A DNA stretch of 64,000 nt from assembly GCA_963733085.1 (NCBI GenBank), contig CAVTBY010000010.1:496001-560000 (forward strand). The letters run 5' to 3'. Below are positions 27,457-36,240 of the stretch, piece by piece (within the stretch, counting starts at the first letter, position 1; each line of letters opens with the position of its first letter). A program made the position numbers and the translations under genes. A model generated the notes under the pieces. The model worked only from the letters and a program-made list of their open reading frames with translations, was not told the DNA's origin and searched no databases. Origin of the DNA: Desertimonas sp963733085 (GTDB lineage Bacteria > Actinomycetota > Acidimicrobiia > Acidimicrobiales > Ilumatobacteraceae).

Positions 27457-28923
27457 ATGACTCATGTGGGCGAGCACGCGGTTGTGCTAGGTGCCGGCCT
27501 GGCGGGATTGGCGGCTGCGGCGGCCCTGGCCGAGCGTTTCGACCGAGTGACGATCGTCGAGCGTGACACCCTGCCCGTGTCGGGAGAGTGCCGCCGGGGC
27601 ATCCCTCAAGGCCGGCACGTCCACATCTTGCTGCCCGCAGGGCTGGTGGGCTTGTCCGAGCTGCTGCCTGGGGTCGTTGAGGATCTGCGGGCGAGAGACG
27701 CCCGCGTGATGAACGCGACAGAGGTCCGCTTCCACATCGCCGATGGGAGCTTGCTGCTCGATGGCGCCGAGCTCGAGTTCGTTGGCGCGACTCGGCCGCT
27801 GCTCGAGTCGGTCGTACGCGACCGGGTGCGGGCAATGTCGGGGGTCCGGCTGCTCGAAGACCACGACGTCCGCGGCCTGTTGACCAGCGCGGACCGATCC
27901 AGAGTGACCGGCGTACGACTCGGTTCGCTGGACTCGAACACCGAGGGAGCGTTGGCGGGCGACTTGGTCGTGGACGCTACGGGGCGCAGCTCCCCGTCCC
28001 CGCGCTGGGTGGCTGACCTCGGCTACCCGCCGCCCCGGCAGGAGCGGCTGCAGGTCGGAATCCACTACTCCACCCGCCTGTTCCGTCGGGAGCGGGGCGA
28101 TCTCGGGGACTGTCAGAACCTCGTGGTGACGATTCCGCACGATGGGCGCCGCGGCGGAGTGGCGCTCGCCGTCGAGGGCGATCGGTGGATCGTCACCCTC
28201 GTCGGTCTCATGGGCGAACGCCCACCAGCCGACCTCGATGGGTTCGTCGAGTACGCACGCACCCTTTGGGTGGCGGACCTGTATGAGCTCGTCGCCAGGG
28301 CCGAGCCGCTCGGGGAGGCGTCAACCGGCGGATTTCCCAGTTACCTGCGCCGCCGGTATGACCGCTTGCGGCGCTTCCCCGCTCAATTTGTCGTGACCGG
28401 CGACGCGGTGTGCTCGTTGAACCCCGTCTACGCACAGGGGATGAGTGTCGCGATCGGCGAAGCCAGCGCCCTCGGCCAGATCCTCGACCAGCACGGTCTG
28501 GACCGGGTGGGCCGGCGCTTCTTCCAGCGCACGAAACGAACAATTGACGAGGCGTGGACAATGGCCACCGGCGCCGACCTCGGCTACCCCGTCGTTGAGG
28601 GGCCTCGCCCAGCCCGATGGCGGATGATCAACGCCTACGTCAATCGTCTCCTGCGGGTAGCCCACCACGATCCCGTGGTGGCCACGGCATTCATGGCGGT
28701 GAACGGGATGGTGGCACCTCCCCAGCACCTGATGCGTCCGCGCATCGTCTCCCGCGTGTTGACGGGGACACGTCGCCCAGCGGCCTCGAAGGCGTCGCCC
28801 ACGGCGCTCACACCTGCTGGGATCGGGACGACCACGGCGTCGCTTCACCGCGGCGAAGGCTCGGGCGGCCGCCACCGCGAGCAGACAACCCTGAGACGAG
28901 GACGTGGAGAATGCCGGAAATGA
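27457..28923 (+). CDS. FAD-dependent oxidoreductase / monooxygenase
   Basis: Encodes 488 residues from ATG 27457. It has the dinucleotide-binding motif VVLGAGLAGLAAA (9-21) ending in the acidic residue of TIVERD, a mid GDLVVDATGR motif and the FAD-binding FVVTGDAVCSLNPVYAQGMS motif, all typical of PHBH-fold flavin monooxygenases. The HVHILLPAG segment resembles the GIPQGRHVHILL signature of a clade of FAD proteins related to halogenases and geranylgeranyl reductases. The substrate is unknown. Its last 4 codons overlap the next gene. Confidence 0.85.
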   Translation: MTHVGEHAVVLGAGLAGLAAAAALAERFDRVTIVERDTLPVSGECRRGIPQGRHVHILLPAGLVGLSELLPGVVEDLRARDARVMNATEVRFHIADGSLLLDGAELEFVGATRPLLESVVRDRVRAMSGVRLLEDHDVRGLLTSADRSRVTGVRLGSLDSNTEGALAGDLVVDATGRSSPSPRWVADLGYPPPRQERLQVGIHYSTRLFRRERGDLGDCQNLVVTIPHDGRRGGVALAVEGDRWIVTLVGLMGERPPADLDGFVEYARTLWVADLYELVARAEPLGEASTGGFPSYLRRRYDRLRRFPAQFVVTGDAVCSLNPVYAQGMSVAIGEASALGQILDQHGLDRVGRRFFQRTKRTIDEAWTMATGADLGYPVVEGPRPARWRMINAYVNRLLRVAHHDPVVATAFMAVNGMVAPPQHLMRPRIVSRVLTGTRRPAASKASPTALTPAGIGTTTASLHRGEGSGGRHREQTTLRRGRGECRK

Positions 28924-29702
28924 CCATCACATCTGCGGATGGAACCAGGTTGGCGGCACGCCACTCGGGCCACGGTTCTCCGATGGTGCTCGTGCACGGA
29001 GCAATCGGAAGTCTCGAGACCTTTGCTCTCATCGAGGGCATGCTCGCCGAGCGACACTCGGTGTGGGTCTACTCCCGCCGGGGGCGAGGTGGTAGTGGCG
29101 ATGGCCCCCACTACGGTCTCGATCGCGAGGTCGAAGACGTGTTGGCCGTCCTCGCCGCCGCGGGCGACCACGCCCATCTCCTTGGACACTCCGGCGGAGC
29201 GATGTACTGCCTCTTGGCCGCCACGCAGCGGCCGTCGTTGCGATCGCTCGTGCTGTATGAGCCGCCCTTCCACGGCGACCGCTTCGACCCGAATCTCGTC
29301 GACGCGGTGCAGGCCGCGCTGGATGCCGGTGACCCCGACCAGGCCCTGGAGATCTTCTTGTCCGCGGGCGTTGCCGTCGACGAGGAGGTGCAGATCATCC
29401 GTTCGCTGCCGGAGGTGTGGGCGAGGGCCCGCGAGGGTGTCTGCCTCGTCCCCCGCGAGCTCCGGACCGCCCACGAAGCCATCGACCGACTCAAGGCGCC
29501 GGTCCCCCCGGACATCCCGACGCTCTACCTCTACGGAGAGAAGACGGACGCCTCAGTGTTCCCTACTGCGGACGAAGTAGCCGAACTGTTGCCGAGAGCT
29601 CAGCTCCACTGCCTTCCAGGCCAGCGGCACCTCGCCTTCGGCTTCGACCCAACACCATTCGCCCAGGCGATCCTGCAGTTCACCACCGGACACGACCGTT
29701 GA
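28911..29702 (+). CDS. Alpha/beta hydrolase
   Basis: Encodes 263 residues from ATG 28911. It has the oxyanion strand PMVLVHGAIG, the nucleophile elbow GHSGGAM, an acid in LYLYGEKTD and the catalytic His in GQRHLAFG. The lid is short. The gene overlaps the FAD oxidoreductase by 13 bp, so the two likely act in one pathway, for example oxidation followed by ester or C-C bond hydrolysis; that is inference. Confidence 0.87.
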   Translation: MPEMTITSADGTRLAARHSGHGSPMVLVHGAIGSLETFALIEGMLAERHSVWVYSRRGRGGSGDGPHYGLDREVEDVLAVLAAAGDHAHLLGHSGGAMYCLLAATQRPSLRSLVLYEPPFHGDRFDPNLVDAVQAALDAGDPDQALEIFLSAGVAVDEEVQIIRSLPEVWARAREGVCLVPRELRTAHEAIDRLKAPVPPDIPTLYLYGEKTDASVFPTADEVAELLPRAQLHCLPGQRHLAFGFDPTPFAQAILQFTTGHDR

Positions 29703-29810
29703 GCACGCCGAGGTCCTCTGTGAGCACCGGACGCGTACCGTTGGAAGCATCCGCACCGTGTTGAGCTCGTCGACCACCAACGCACAGTGCTCGCTTCAGG
29801 AGGAAGCATC

Positions 29811-30215
29811 GTGAAGTCGCCATGGCGGTGGACCACGCCACCCGAGCGGGACCGCGAGTACCTCGTACTGGCATCAAGCATCCCGCCCCGGAGTCGACGC
29901 TCAACCTGGCGCTTGTACCGCGGCGCGAGCGCAGTCCGTAAGCAGCTGCGAGTCACCGACGGCGTCATCGGCTTCGCCCTGCTGGCCCGACCACTTCGCA
30001 AGGAGTACGCGACGTTGTCGGTCTGGACCGGCGAAGATGCCCTTGGCAACTTTGCCGGTGCCGACCCCCACCAGGAGCTCATGCGCACGCTGAGCCGCGA
30101 AATGGGACCGACCACGTTCGTGCGATGGACGATGCGCGGAGCTGAAGGCAGGCCATCATGGCACGACGCGCTGCGTCGCCTTCGAGAAGATCCTGCGCAC
30201 AACCCCTCGCAATGA
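29811..30215 (+). CDS. Monooxygenase-like small protein (ABM-type fold)
   Basis: Encodes 134 residues from GTG 29811, behind AGGAGGAAGC. The run EYLVLASSIPPRSRRSTWRL, YATLSVWTGEDALGNFAGAD and the final RWTMRGAEGRPSWHDALRRL match small antibiotic-biosynthesis-monooxygenase-like / spheroidene-monooxygenase-like proteins, whose exact activity is often unknown. It stands between the hydrolase and VOC genes on the same strand. Confidence 0.65.
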   Translation: MKSPWRWTTPPERDREYLVLASSIPPRSRRSTWRLYRGASAVRKQLRVTDGVIGFALLARPLRKEYATLSVWTGEDALGNFAGADPHQELMRTLSREMGPTTFVRWTMRGAEGRPSWHDALRRLREDPAHNPSQ

Positions 30216-30219
30216 GCCG

Positions 30220-30720
30220 ATGCCCGATGCTCCCGGGTTGTTCCTGCGCACAATTCCGCGCGAGCTTTTGGCGACGAACGGACATGGGGACCCGCGGCTA
30301 GTGATGATCCGAGGACTCCACCACCTTGGCCTCACCGTGCGCGACGTCGAGGACAGCGCGGCGTGGTACGAGCAGGTGCTCGGGTTCCGGCGCATCGACC
30401 GGTACGAATCTCCCGACGGCACTCGCCGCAAGATCTTCCTTGGGCATGACCACCTCGCCATCCGGCTCGGCCTGACGCAACACCGCGACAGTCGTCTCGA
30501 GGAATTCGACGAGACCCGAACCGGACTCGACCACCTCGCGTTCGCCGTGAGGGACCGTGACGAGCTCGACTCGTGGGCACTTCGACTGGATCGTGCAGGC
30601 GTCACGTCGTCGCCGATCGCGCCGGCCAACTCGATCCAAGGGGCGTTCGTGCTCGTGTTCCGCGATCCGGACAACATCCAGCTTGAGCTCTTCTCGGATC
30701 GTTCCGATGCCAACCGCTAA
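30220..30720 (+). CDS. VOC family protein (glyoxalase/dioxygenase fold)
   Basis: Encodes 166 residues from ATG 30220, or 138 from ATG 30304, where the VOC domain (IRGLHHLGLTVRDVEDSAAW) really starts. It contains two beta-alpha-beta-beta-beta units, with the first-half His in GLHHLGLTV, the second-half His in GLDHLAFAV and a Glu in NIQLELFS, the usual metal ligands. VOC proteins include glyoxalases, extradiol dioxygenases and drug-resistance proteins; no specific substrate can be given. Confidence 0.8.
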   Translation: MPDAPGLFLRTIPRELLATNGHGDPRLVMIRGLHHLGLTVRDVEDSAAWYEQVLGFRRIDRYESPDGTRRKIFLGHDHLAIRLGLTQHRDSRLEEFDETRTGLDHLAFAVRDRDELDSWALRLDRAGVTSSPIAPANSIQGAFVLVFRDPDNIQLELFSDRSDANR

Positions 30721-30786
30721 CGCGGACAGTTCCTCGCCCGTCCTGTCCTTGAGATCGGGGACTGGGTCATCCGTCGGACTTGCTGG

Positions 30787-31390
30787 GTGAGAGCATCACG
30801 ACAACGAACGCTGATCACCGGCGGCACACGCGGTATCGGTTGGCGACGGGCCACCGTTTGGCGGGCGAGGGTCATGAGGTCGTGCTCGGCTACGTCGTGT
30901 GGGTCATGCCTCACCGCACGCGCGGACGTGAGCGATGCCGTTGGTGTCGAGCCGCTCTTTGCCCGCCGCGACGGCCGCCGGTCGGTTGACTGCGGTCGTC
31001 AACAACGCTGGGCCGACGCTGCACGTCGGACCGCTCGCCGAGACCCCCGTCGACGTGATCACACAGGTCTGCAAATCAACCGCACCGGCGCCACTGCTCG
31101 TCGCGCGCCGCTGTCCGAGCGCTCGGTCGCTCCTACGGCGGCGACGGTGGCGTGCTCGACAACGTCAGTTCGGCAGCGGCCACCACCGTGGGCGCGCTTG
31201 TTGGGTGCCGTCGACCTCTCACCAGTCCGGTCACGGGGGAGGTGTCCAGTTGACCGAGCGCGCACGAATTCGGCGATCGGCGGCGTTGTCGCGCGACCGT
31301 TGAGCTCGTGCTCCTCGCCGAAGGCGACCGCTCGGGCCACCACGGTCGTGGACGACGCGCACCGAACAGCGCCCCGCCTCGTTCGGTAGC
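30787..31390 (+). pseudogene. Short-chain dehydrogenase/reductase, decayed
   Basis: Pieces of an SDR appear in order but in different frames: cofactor motif LITGGTRGIG, then RLAGEGHEVVLGYV, DVSDAVGVEPLF, RLTAVVNNAGPTLHVGPL (the NNAG motif) and SYGGDGGVLDNVSSAAATT (the catalytic-Ser strand). At least four frame changes are needed, and the YxxxK region is not readable. This is far more damage than in the single-shift genes of the window, so I consider it a true pseudogene. Confidence 0.7.
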
Positions 31391-31541
31391 GCCCTCGACC
31401 CTGCGGTAGCGGACGTGGGCGCCCGCGATATTCGGCGTTCTCGGATGCTCGTCGAAGACGTGGCCAGCGCCGCGCCACGACGATCGCCTCCAACGAGCAG
31501 TGCCCCACCGCCGTTCGGTCGCCCTCTCCGCCTCGTGTCGC

Positions 31542-32279
31542 TCACATCTGCGATCTCAACACGGCGACCTCGGGCATCTCCTCGAGCGGGCCGAAACCGT
31601 GCTCGTCCAGCCAGCGGACCCCCAGCAAGCATCGCATCGACCACCAGGCGCGGATCAGGTCGCGGTCGACGTCGATGCCGTAGCCGGCGACGACATCGCC
31701 GACGTGCTCTGGGTGTCCGAGCGTGAGGACGGCGAGGTCGAACAGCGCGTCGCCCTGAGACGCCTCGGACCAGTCGACGACGGCGGTGACCTCGTCACCC
31801 TCAACGAAGACATGGTCGACCTGCAAGTCGCCGTGGATGAACACCGGTGTCCACGGCCGCAGCACAGCCTCGGCTAGCCGGCGGTTCCGCGTGACGACGT
31901 CGGCGGGAAGGACATCGTTGGCGACGAGCCACTCGCACGCGCCGGCGAGCTGCGATGCGAACTCCTCAAGGCTCCGACCGCGCCATGGCGGGAGCGGAGC
32001 GTCGTGCAGCGTCCGGGCCGTAGCACCCGCTGCGGCCCACGCTGCCGACGACGCGGTCGACGGCTCGCCGAGATGGCCGAGTGCCACTCCTGGGACGGCG
32101 GCGAGCGCGAGCACGGGCGGCTTGCGCCACAGGACCTCCGGAGTCGGGATCGGCGCCATCGCCATCGCCTCAACCTCCACGTCGGTGCGCGCCTGATCAC
32201 CGTCAATCTTCACGAACACGTCGCCAAGGCGCAAGGTCGCGCGCTCGTCATGGGCGACGACGACCTCCACCTTCTCCAC
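31542..32279 (-). CDS. Aminoglycoside phosphotransferase family protein
   Basis: Encodes 245 residues from GTG 32279 (GTG 32270 also fits). It shows the kinase-like fold: LRLGDVFVKID with the ATP-binding Lys, the catalytic loop HGDLQVDHV and the metal-binding DWSEASQGDALFDLA. It belongs to the APH/ChoK-like family; in environmental actinobacteria these are often not resistance enzymes and may phosphorylate small metabolites. It is oriented against the preceding accessory genes. Confidence 0.85.
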   Translation of the reverse strand: MEKVEVVVAHDERATLRLGDVFVKIDGDQARTDVEVEAMAMAPIPTPEVLWRKPPVLALAAVPGVALGHLGEPSTASSAAWAAAGATARTLHDAPLPPWRGRSLEEFASQLAGACEWLVANDVLPADVVTRNRRLAEAVLRPWTPVFIHGDLQVDHVFVEGDEVTAVVDWSEASQGDALFDLAVLTLGHPEHVGDVVAGYGIDVDRDLIRAWWSMRCLLGVRWLDEHGFGPLEEMPEVAVLRSQM

Positions 32280-32466
32280 GCCGCCATCATCGCCGCCCCG
32301 GCCACCGAGGTCGCCAGGAGAATCGATTGCGACCGACTCCACGCGGCCACGCCTACGCGCTCGCCGCCTACCGCTCAAGTACCCGCCGATCGAGGACGCG
32401 GCTGACCGTGTGTCATTCCCCGCGACTCTCGGACACCGTCCGACTGGGGTTCCGTCGCCCTTGGGC

Positions 32467-32690
32467 CTATTCGTAGGCGAGTTGTGGGGCGACGGGTCGC
32501 CGGGAGAGGAGTCGGGCGGGGGCAAAGGCGATCGCGGCGCACAGCACCAGCACGGCAAGGCCGGTGGCGATGTAGGTCAGTGGGGTGAGTTCGATGGGTC
32601 GAGGGCGCCTCGGATGGCCGTGTAGATGGCGATCCCGAGGGGGATGCCGAGGGCGCCGAAGCCACACCAACGGCCCGACCGGGCCTTCGA
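32467..32690 (-). pseudogene. FtsX-like ABC permease, C-terminal fragment with frameshift
   Basis: One frame reads FGALGIPLGIAIYTAIRGAL DPS, and after a shift near 32590 the other reads TYIATGLAVLVLCAAIAFAP ARLLSRRPVAPQLAYE before the stop at 32467. Together they are the last helix, PAR box and xxLRYE-type end of MacB/FtsX-family permeases. The rest of the gene is missing, so this is a remnant just outside the tRNA-bounded segment. Confidence 0.6.
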
Positions 32691-32770
32691 TCTAGCTCGT
32701 CAGGTCGAACCCTGACGAACGGACGACCCGACGGCAGCCGCTGGCGGACGACGCTGACGGCGCTTGCAAC

Positions 32771-32817
32771 TGCCGACCCAGCGGACACCAATCGGCGTTC
32801 TCGGTCGGCACTTCGGA
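32771..32817. repeat. 47-bp interspersed hairpin repeat, copy 2
   Basis: Identical over 47 bp to 14654-14700. Its arms are TGCCGACC (32771-32778) and GGTCGGCA (32803-32810). It is 15 bp from the 38-bp repeat and 59 bp from the tRNA-Leu fragment, forming a stack of three repeats at this boundary. Confidence 0.75.
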
Positions 32818-32832
32818 ATCTCCCCGCGCACT

Positions 32833-32870
32833 GGCCAGATCTGGCCGCTCAGCGACATCAGAATCAATCG
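32833..32870. repeat. 38-bp direct repeat, left copy
   Basis: Identical over 38 bp to 38853-38890 and in the same orientation. It begins with the 14-bp palindrome GGCCAGATCTGGCC. Six bases separate it from the tRNA-Leu fragment; in the right copy 92 bases separate it from the intact tRNA. Confidence 0.8.
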
Positions 32871-32876
32871 TGGTCG

Positions 32877-32927
32877 TGCCGGGGCGGGGATCGAACCCGC
32901 ATGAGGTTGCCCTCAGGGGGGTTTAAG
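32877..32927 (-). repeat. tRNA-Leu(TAA) 3'-half duplicate, attL-like
   Basis: From the discriminator base to the anticodon loop this matches the intact tRNA gene at 38983-39066 in the same orientation, with 47 contiguous identical bases (32881-32927 against 38988-39034) and one C lost from the acceptor stem. The 5' half is absent. Copies of a tRNA 3' half at the far end of an insert are the classic product of integrase-mediated insertion. Confidence 0.8.
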
Positions 32928-33454
32928 AGCGGGCAGAAGCGTCCGCCTGGTGCGCTCCCGTCCGTGTGATGCCGCCTGATCTGGGGTTTCGTGACGCCCC
33001 GTCCGTCTGGTTCGGTCCTGTATCGGTGCGTGCCGGCAAGTTCTGTGCACGACCTGTGCACGGATGGACTACGGAACGACACCCGGGACGTGGCTCAGGC
33101 ACCGGTTCCCACGACGCGACCGACCCGTCGTTGGCGAGGTGCGCTTTCCGGGCGCGCAACACACGCTCGGTGAGAACGCGGTCCAGCCCGTGCGGCGAGA
33201 CCGTCGCCCAGCGATCTCGGCCAGCGCGATTGTCGGATCGGAAATTCCTCTTCGCCGTAGTCGGTCGACGCTGACGATGACAGGCGAACCCGAAGATCGC
33301 CCGCACACCGCTGTCCGTCACAACTGATGATCCCCGTGAACTCTCGCCGACGAACTCAGTTCCAGCTGCAACCACCACACAGCCAGCTCCATAACGACAG
33401 CACACCGGGCACCGCTTGCTTGCCATTCAGTCGTCGGAGGTTCACAGTGGAATC
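32928..33454. other. About 530 bp without a supported gene, just inside the left boundary
   Basis: This is where an integrase would normally sit next to an attL site. Long open frames exist on both strands, but I found no tyrosine-recombinase R-H-R-Y pattern (for example an LxHxLRHT box) or other domain in them. GGAGG at about 33436 belongs to the regulator gene that follows. Confidence 0.45.
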
Positions 33455-35371
33455 GTGACGGTCGCGCTGCGGGCGGAGCACGTTCGCCCGTTTGTCGGCC
33501 GGACCGCTGAGCTCGCTCTACTGATGGACCTCGTCGACGCGGGCGCCGTCGTCCATATGCACGGAGTCGCTGGTGTGGGCAAGTCGTCATTGCTCGAGAC
33601 ATTCGTAGCCCAGGCGCGCGAAGCCGAAGTCCGGGCAATCACGCTGGACTGCCGGGCTGTCGAACCAACCGTTCCAGGTGTGCTGAGCGCGTTTGGCGAC
33701 GTTGGGGATGTGGACGCCCTCCTGCAGCATCTCGGTTCGCTCGGTGACCGCGCCGTGGTAGTTCTCGACCACTATGAGGTGTTCCGACTGATGGACACCT
33801 GGATCCGTCTGGTGCTCGTGCCGTCGCTGCCACCCTCCGTGGGTCTCGTGCTCGCCGGTCGGGAGCGGGCGTCCGCAAGCTGGTTCCACGTGCCGCGCTT
33901 TCGGGCATTGCCGCTCGGTCCTCTCGATGAGTCCGACGCCCACCGACTGCTCGAGCGCCTCGGGGTCCCGGAGAACGAGGCGCGGCGACTGAACCGGGTT
34001 GGGCGCGGCCATCCATTGGCGCTGACACTTGCCTCGGCCGGTGTTGCTGAGCATCCCGAGTTGGAGCTCGAGGACGCCGCCATGACCCGTGTCGTCGAGG
34101 AGCTCTCGCGGCTGTACGTCGAGGACGTCGAGGATCCCGCGACGCAGGAGGCGTTGGAGGCTGCGGCGGTTGTGCGCCGGGTCACCGAACCGATCCTCAG
34201 CGCGATGCTTGGAGTGGACGGTGGACCAGCCTTGCGACGAATCTTGGAGCTCCCGTTCGTCGAGGCTGGACGCGACGGCCTGATCGTGCACGACGCCGTT
34301 CGTGAGGCGATCGCTGGATTCCTGCGAAGCACGAACCCGACGCGCCTCCGCAACTATCGGCGCGCCGCCTGGAGGGAGCTTCGAGACGAGATGGCCGACG
34401 CGGCCCCGTCGGAACTTTGGCGCTACACGGCCGACATGCTCTACCTGCTTGCCAACCCGGCGGTTCGCGAGGCGTTCTTCCCAACCGACACACAGCCGTT
34501 TGTCGTCGAACCATTGCGGTCCGACGATGTCGCCTCAGCGGCGGCGATCGGCCGTCGACACGAAGGCCCGCAGTCCGCAGCGGTGCTCGAGCGGTGGATG
34601 GCTGCGGCGCCGTCGGCGTGCTCGGTGATGCGCGACCGGGAACGAGTCGTCGGCTTTTCGATCCTTCTGCGCGGGGCGATGATTCGCCCCCCGCTCGTCG
34701 CCGGCGACCCTGTTGTGGAGTCGTGGTCTCGCCATCTGCGTGACCATCCACTGGCGTCGGGCGAGGTCGCCCTCGGCCTGCGACGCTGGATGGACATCGA
34801 CCGGGGAGAGGCACCGGGGGCGACCCAGGCCGCGTCATGGCTCGATGCCAAACGCACCTACATGGAGCTGCGGCCGGCGCTGCGACGGATGTACGTGGCC
34901 GTGCACGATGTGCCGACCTACTGGCCGGTTGTCGAGCAGCTCGGATTCCGTCCCTTTGACGAGGCGTCCTGCGAACTCGATGGGGTTCTCTACACCAGCG
35001 TGGTCCTCGACTTCGGTCCCGGTTCGGTGGACGGGTGGATCGCCGGGTTGATCGGCGCCGAGCTCGGCGTTGAAAGAGAGCCCGTCGTCGATTCCGGTGC
35101 CCGTGAGATCGCAGTGCGCGGCGAGCACGTACGTCTCACGCCACTCGAGTTCGGGCTGTTCACCCACCTTCGTGAACGTCCGGGCAAGACGGTCACCCGC
35201 TATGAGCTTCTTCGCGGGGTGTGGGGAACGGAGTTCACCGGCGGCAGCAACGTCGTCGACGCCGTCGTCCAGTCGCTGCGACGAAAACTCGGCGCCTCCG
35301 CCACCATCATCGAGGCCGTACGCGGCAGCGGCTACCGACTGCGGACGGACTGGCAGGCCCAACTGGCCTGA
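33455..35371 (+). CDS. STAND ATPase / GNAT-like / OmpR-type winged-helix regulator
   Basis: Encodes 638 residues from GTG 33455 (GGAGG 14 bases upstream); TTG 33416 would add 13 residues. Residues 10-330 are a STAND/AAA ATPase (PFVGRTAELALL, Walker A GVAGVGKSS, VVVLDHYE). Residues about 360-520 look like a GNAT acetyltransferase fold (VVEPLRSDDVASAAAIGRRH, RVVGFSILLRG, then WPVVEQLGFRPFDEA). Residues about 545-630 are an OmpR/PhoB winged helix (LTPLEFGLFTHLRERPGKTV, then YELLRGVWG and IEAVRGSGYRL). There is no receiver domain. It precedes the secreted-protein genes on the same strand and may sense a ligand through the middle domain. Confidence 0.85.
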   Translation: MTVALRAEHVRPFVGRTAELALLMDLVDAGAVVHMHGVAGVGKSSLLETFVAQAREAEVRAITLDCRAVEPTVPGVLSAFGDVGDVDALLQHLGSLGDRAVVVLDHYEVFRLMDTWIRLVLVPSLPPSVGLVLAGRERASASWFHVPRFRALPLGPLDESDAHRLLERLGVPENEARRLNRVGRGHPLALTLASAGVAEHPELELEDAAMTRVVEELSRLYVEDVEDPATQEALEAAAVVRRVTEPILSAMLGVDGGPALRRILELPFVEAGRDGLIVHDAVREAIAGFLRSTNPTRLRNYRRAAWRELRDEMADAAPSELWRYTADMLYLLANPAVREAFFPTDTQPFVVEPLRSDDVASAAAIGRRHEGPQSAAVLERWMAAAPSACSVMRDRERVVGFSILLRGAMIRPPLVAGDPVVESWSRHLRDHPLASGEVALGLRRWMDIDRGEAPGATQAASWLDAKRTYMELRPALRRMYVAVHDVPTYWPVVEQLGFRPFDEASCELDGVLYTSVVLDFGPGSVDGWIAGLIGAELGVEREPVVDSGAREIAVRGEHVRLTPLEFGLFTHLRERPGKTVTRYELLRGVWGTEFTGGSNVVDAVVQSLRRKLGASATIIEAVRGSGYRLRTDWQAQLA

Positions 35372-35455
35372 GAGCTTCATCGAAGCCTCATCGTTCCCTC
35401 ACCCAACGGCTCCCCGTCACGCCCACGATCGTCACAAGCGATCGAGGAGGTCGGG

Positions 35456-35761
35456 ATGCACGCGTCAGTCGCCGAGTACCGGCTCCGGGACATCGACGAA
35501 CGGGACTGGGCCATGGCGTGTATCGACATGGCGCCCTCGTTCGCACGAGTGCCCGGGCTGGTCAGCAAGCTCTGGTTGAAGGACCGGAGCGGCCGGTTCG
35601 GCGGCGTGTACATCTGGCAGTCCGAAGCCCGCTTCCGGGACTTCACCGGGAGCGATCTCGGAGTGCTGCTGACGACTCATCCGAACATCGATGGCTTGAC
35701 CGTGCGGGATTGGGCGGTTGAGAGCGCCCCGACCGCGATCACCGAAGGAGATTTCAAATGA
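35456..35761 (+). CDS. YdhR-like putative monooxygenase
   Basis: Encodes 101 residues from ATG 35456, behind GGAGGTCGG. The pattern VPGLVSKLWLKDRSGRFGG, YIWQSEARFRDFTGSD and LTVRDWAVES matches the YdhR family of small dimeric alpha/beta-barrel proteins, suspected monooxygenases. The stop overlaps the ATG of the cupin gene (ATGA), so both are co-translated. It follows the regulator gene by 84 bp. Confidence 0.75.
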   Translation: MHASVAEYRLRDIDERDWAMACIDMAPSFARVPGLVSKLWLKDRSGRFGGVYIWQSEARFRDFTGSDLGVLLTTHPNIDGLTVRDWAVESAPTAITEGDFK

Positions 35762-36240
35762 AGACCAAGACAACTCTCGCCGTGGGACTCGCACTCGTCG
35801 CCGTTCCGATCGGCGCCGTGTCGGCGACGGGCACTACGGAACCCCCTCCAGACGTCGTATCGACAATGCTCGCCCGTGGCTCGGCGAACGAGCTACGCAT
35901 CGAAGACGCGGCCGTCGGTGTCACGCTGCTCGCCGAACAGCCGACCGACGTTGCATTCGTGGGGGCGACGATCGTGCCCAGCGGTGAAACCGGATGGCAC
36001 ACCCACCCAGGCCCGTCGATCATCGTCGTGGCAGTAGGCGCGCTGACGATGCAATCCGCTCACGAAGGTGCCTGTGCAGAGCACGAGTTCGCCGAAGGCG
36101 CCGCCTTCGTGCACCCCGCGGGCAACCACAACTTTGTGGCCGGCGCCGATGGCGTCGAGTTCTACGTCTCGTACTACGTGCCCGCCGGGACCGAAGCGCT
36201 GCTGACGCCGGCCGAGGCACCACCCGAATGCTCATCCTGA
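35758..36240 (+). CDS. Secreted cupin domain protein
   Basis: Encodes 160 residues. A signal peptide (MKTKTTLAVGLALVAVPIGA, cleavage near VSA) is followed by one cupin barrel. Motif 1 reads GETGWHTHPGPSIIVV with two metal-binding His, and motif 2 reads FVHPAGNHNFVAG with a third. Such exported cupins may bind iron, manganese or small ligands. The gene sits in a tight cluster with the YdhR-like gene (4-bp overlap) and the next secreted protein (13-bp overlap). Confidence 0.85.
   Translation: MKTKTTLAVGLALVAVPIGAVSATGTTEPPPDVVSTMLARGSANELRIEDAAVGVTLLAEQPTDVAFVGATIVPSGETGWHTHPGPSIIVVAVGALTMQSAHEGACAEHEFAEGAAFVHPAGNHNFVAGADGVEFYVSYYVPAGTEALLTPAEAPPECSS

Noticed and set aside
32923..33426. Leftward 167-codon frame considered as an integrase next to the tRNA fragment
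   Set aside because: No recombinase motif (R, HxxR, Y) or core fold pattern could be found in any frame of this stretch.
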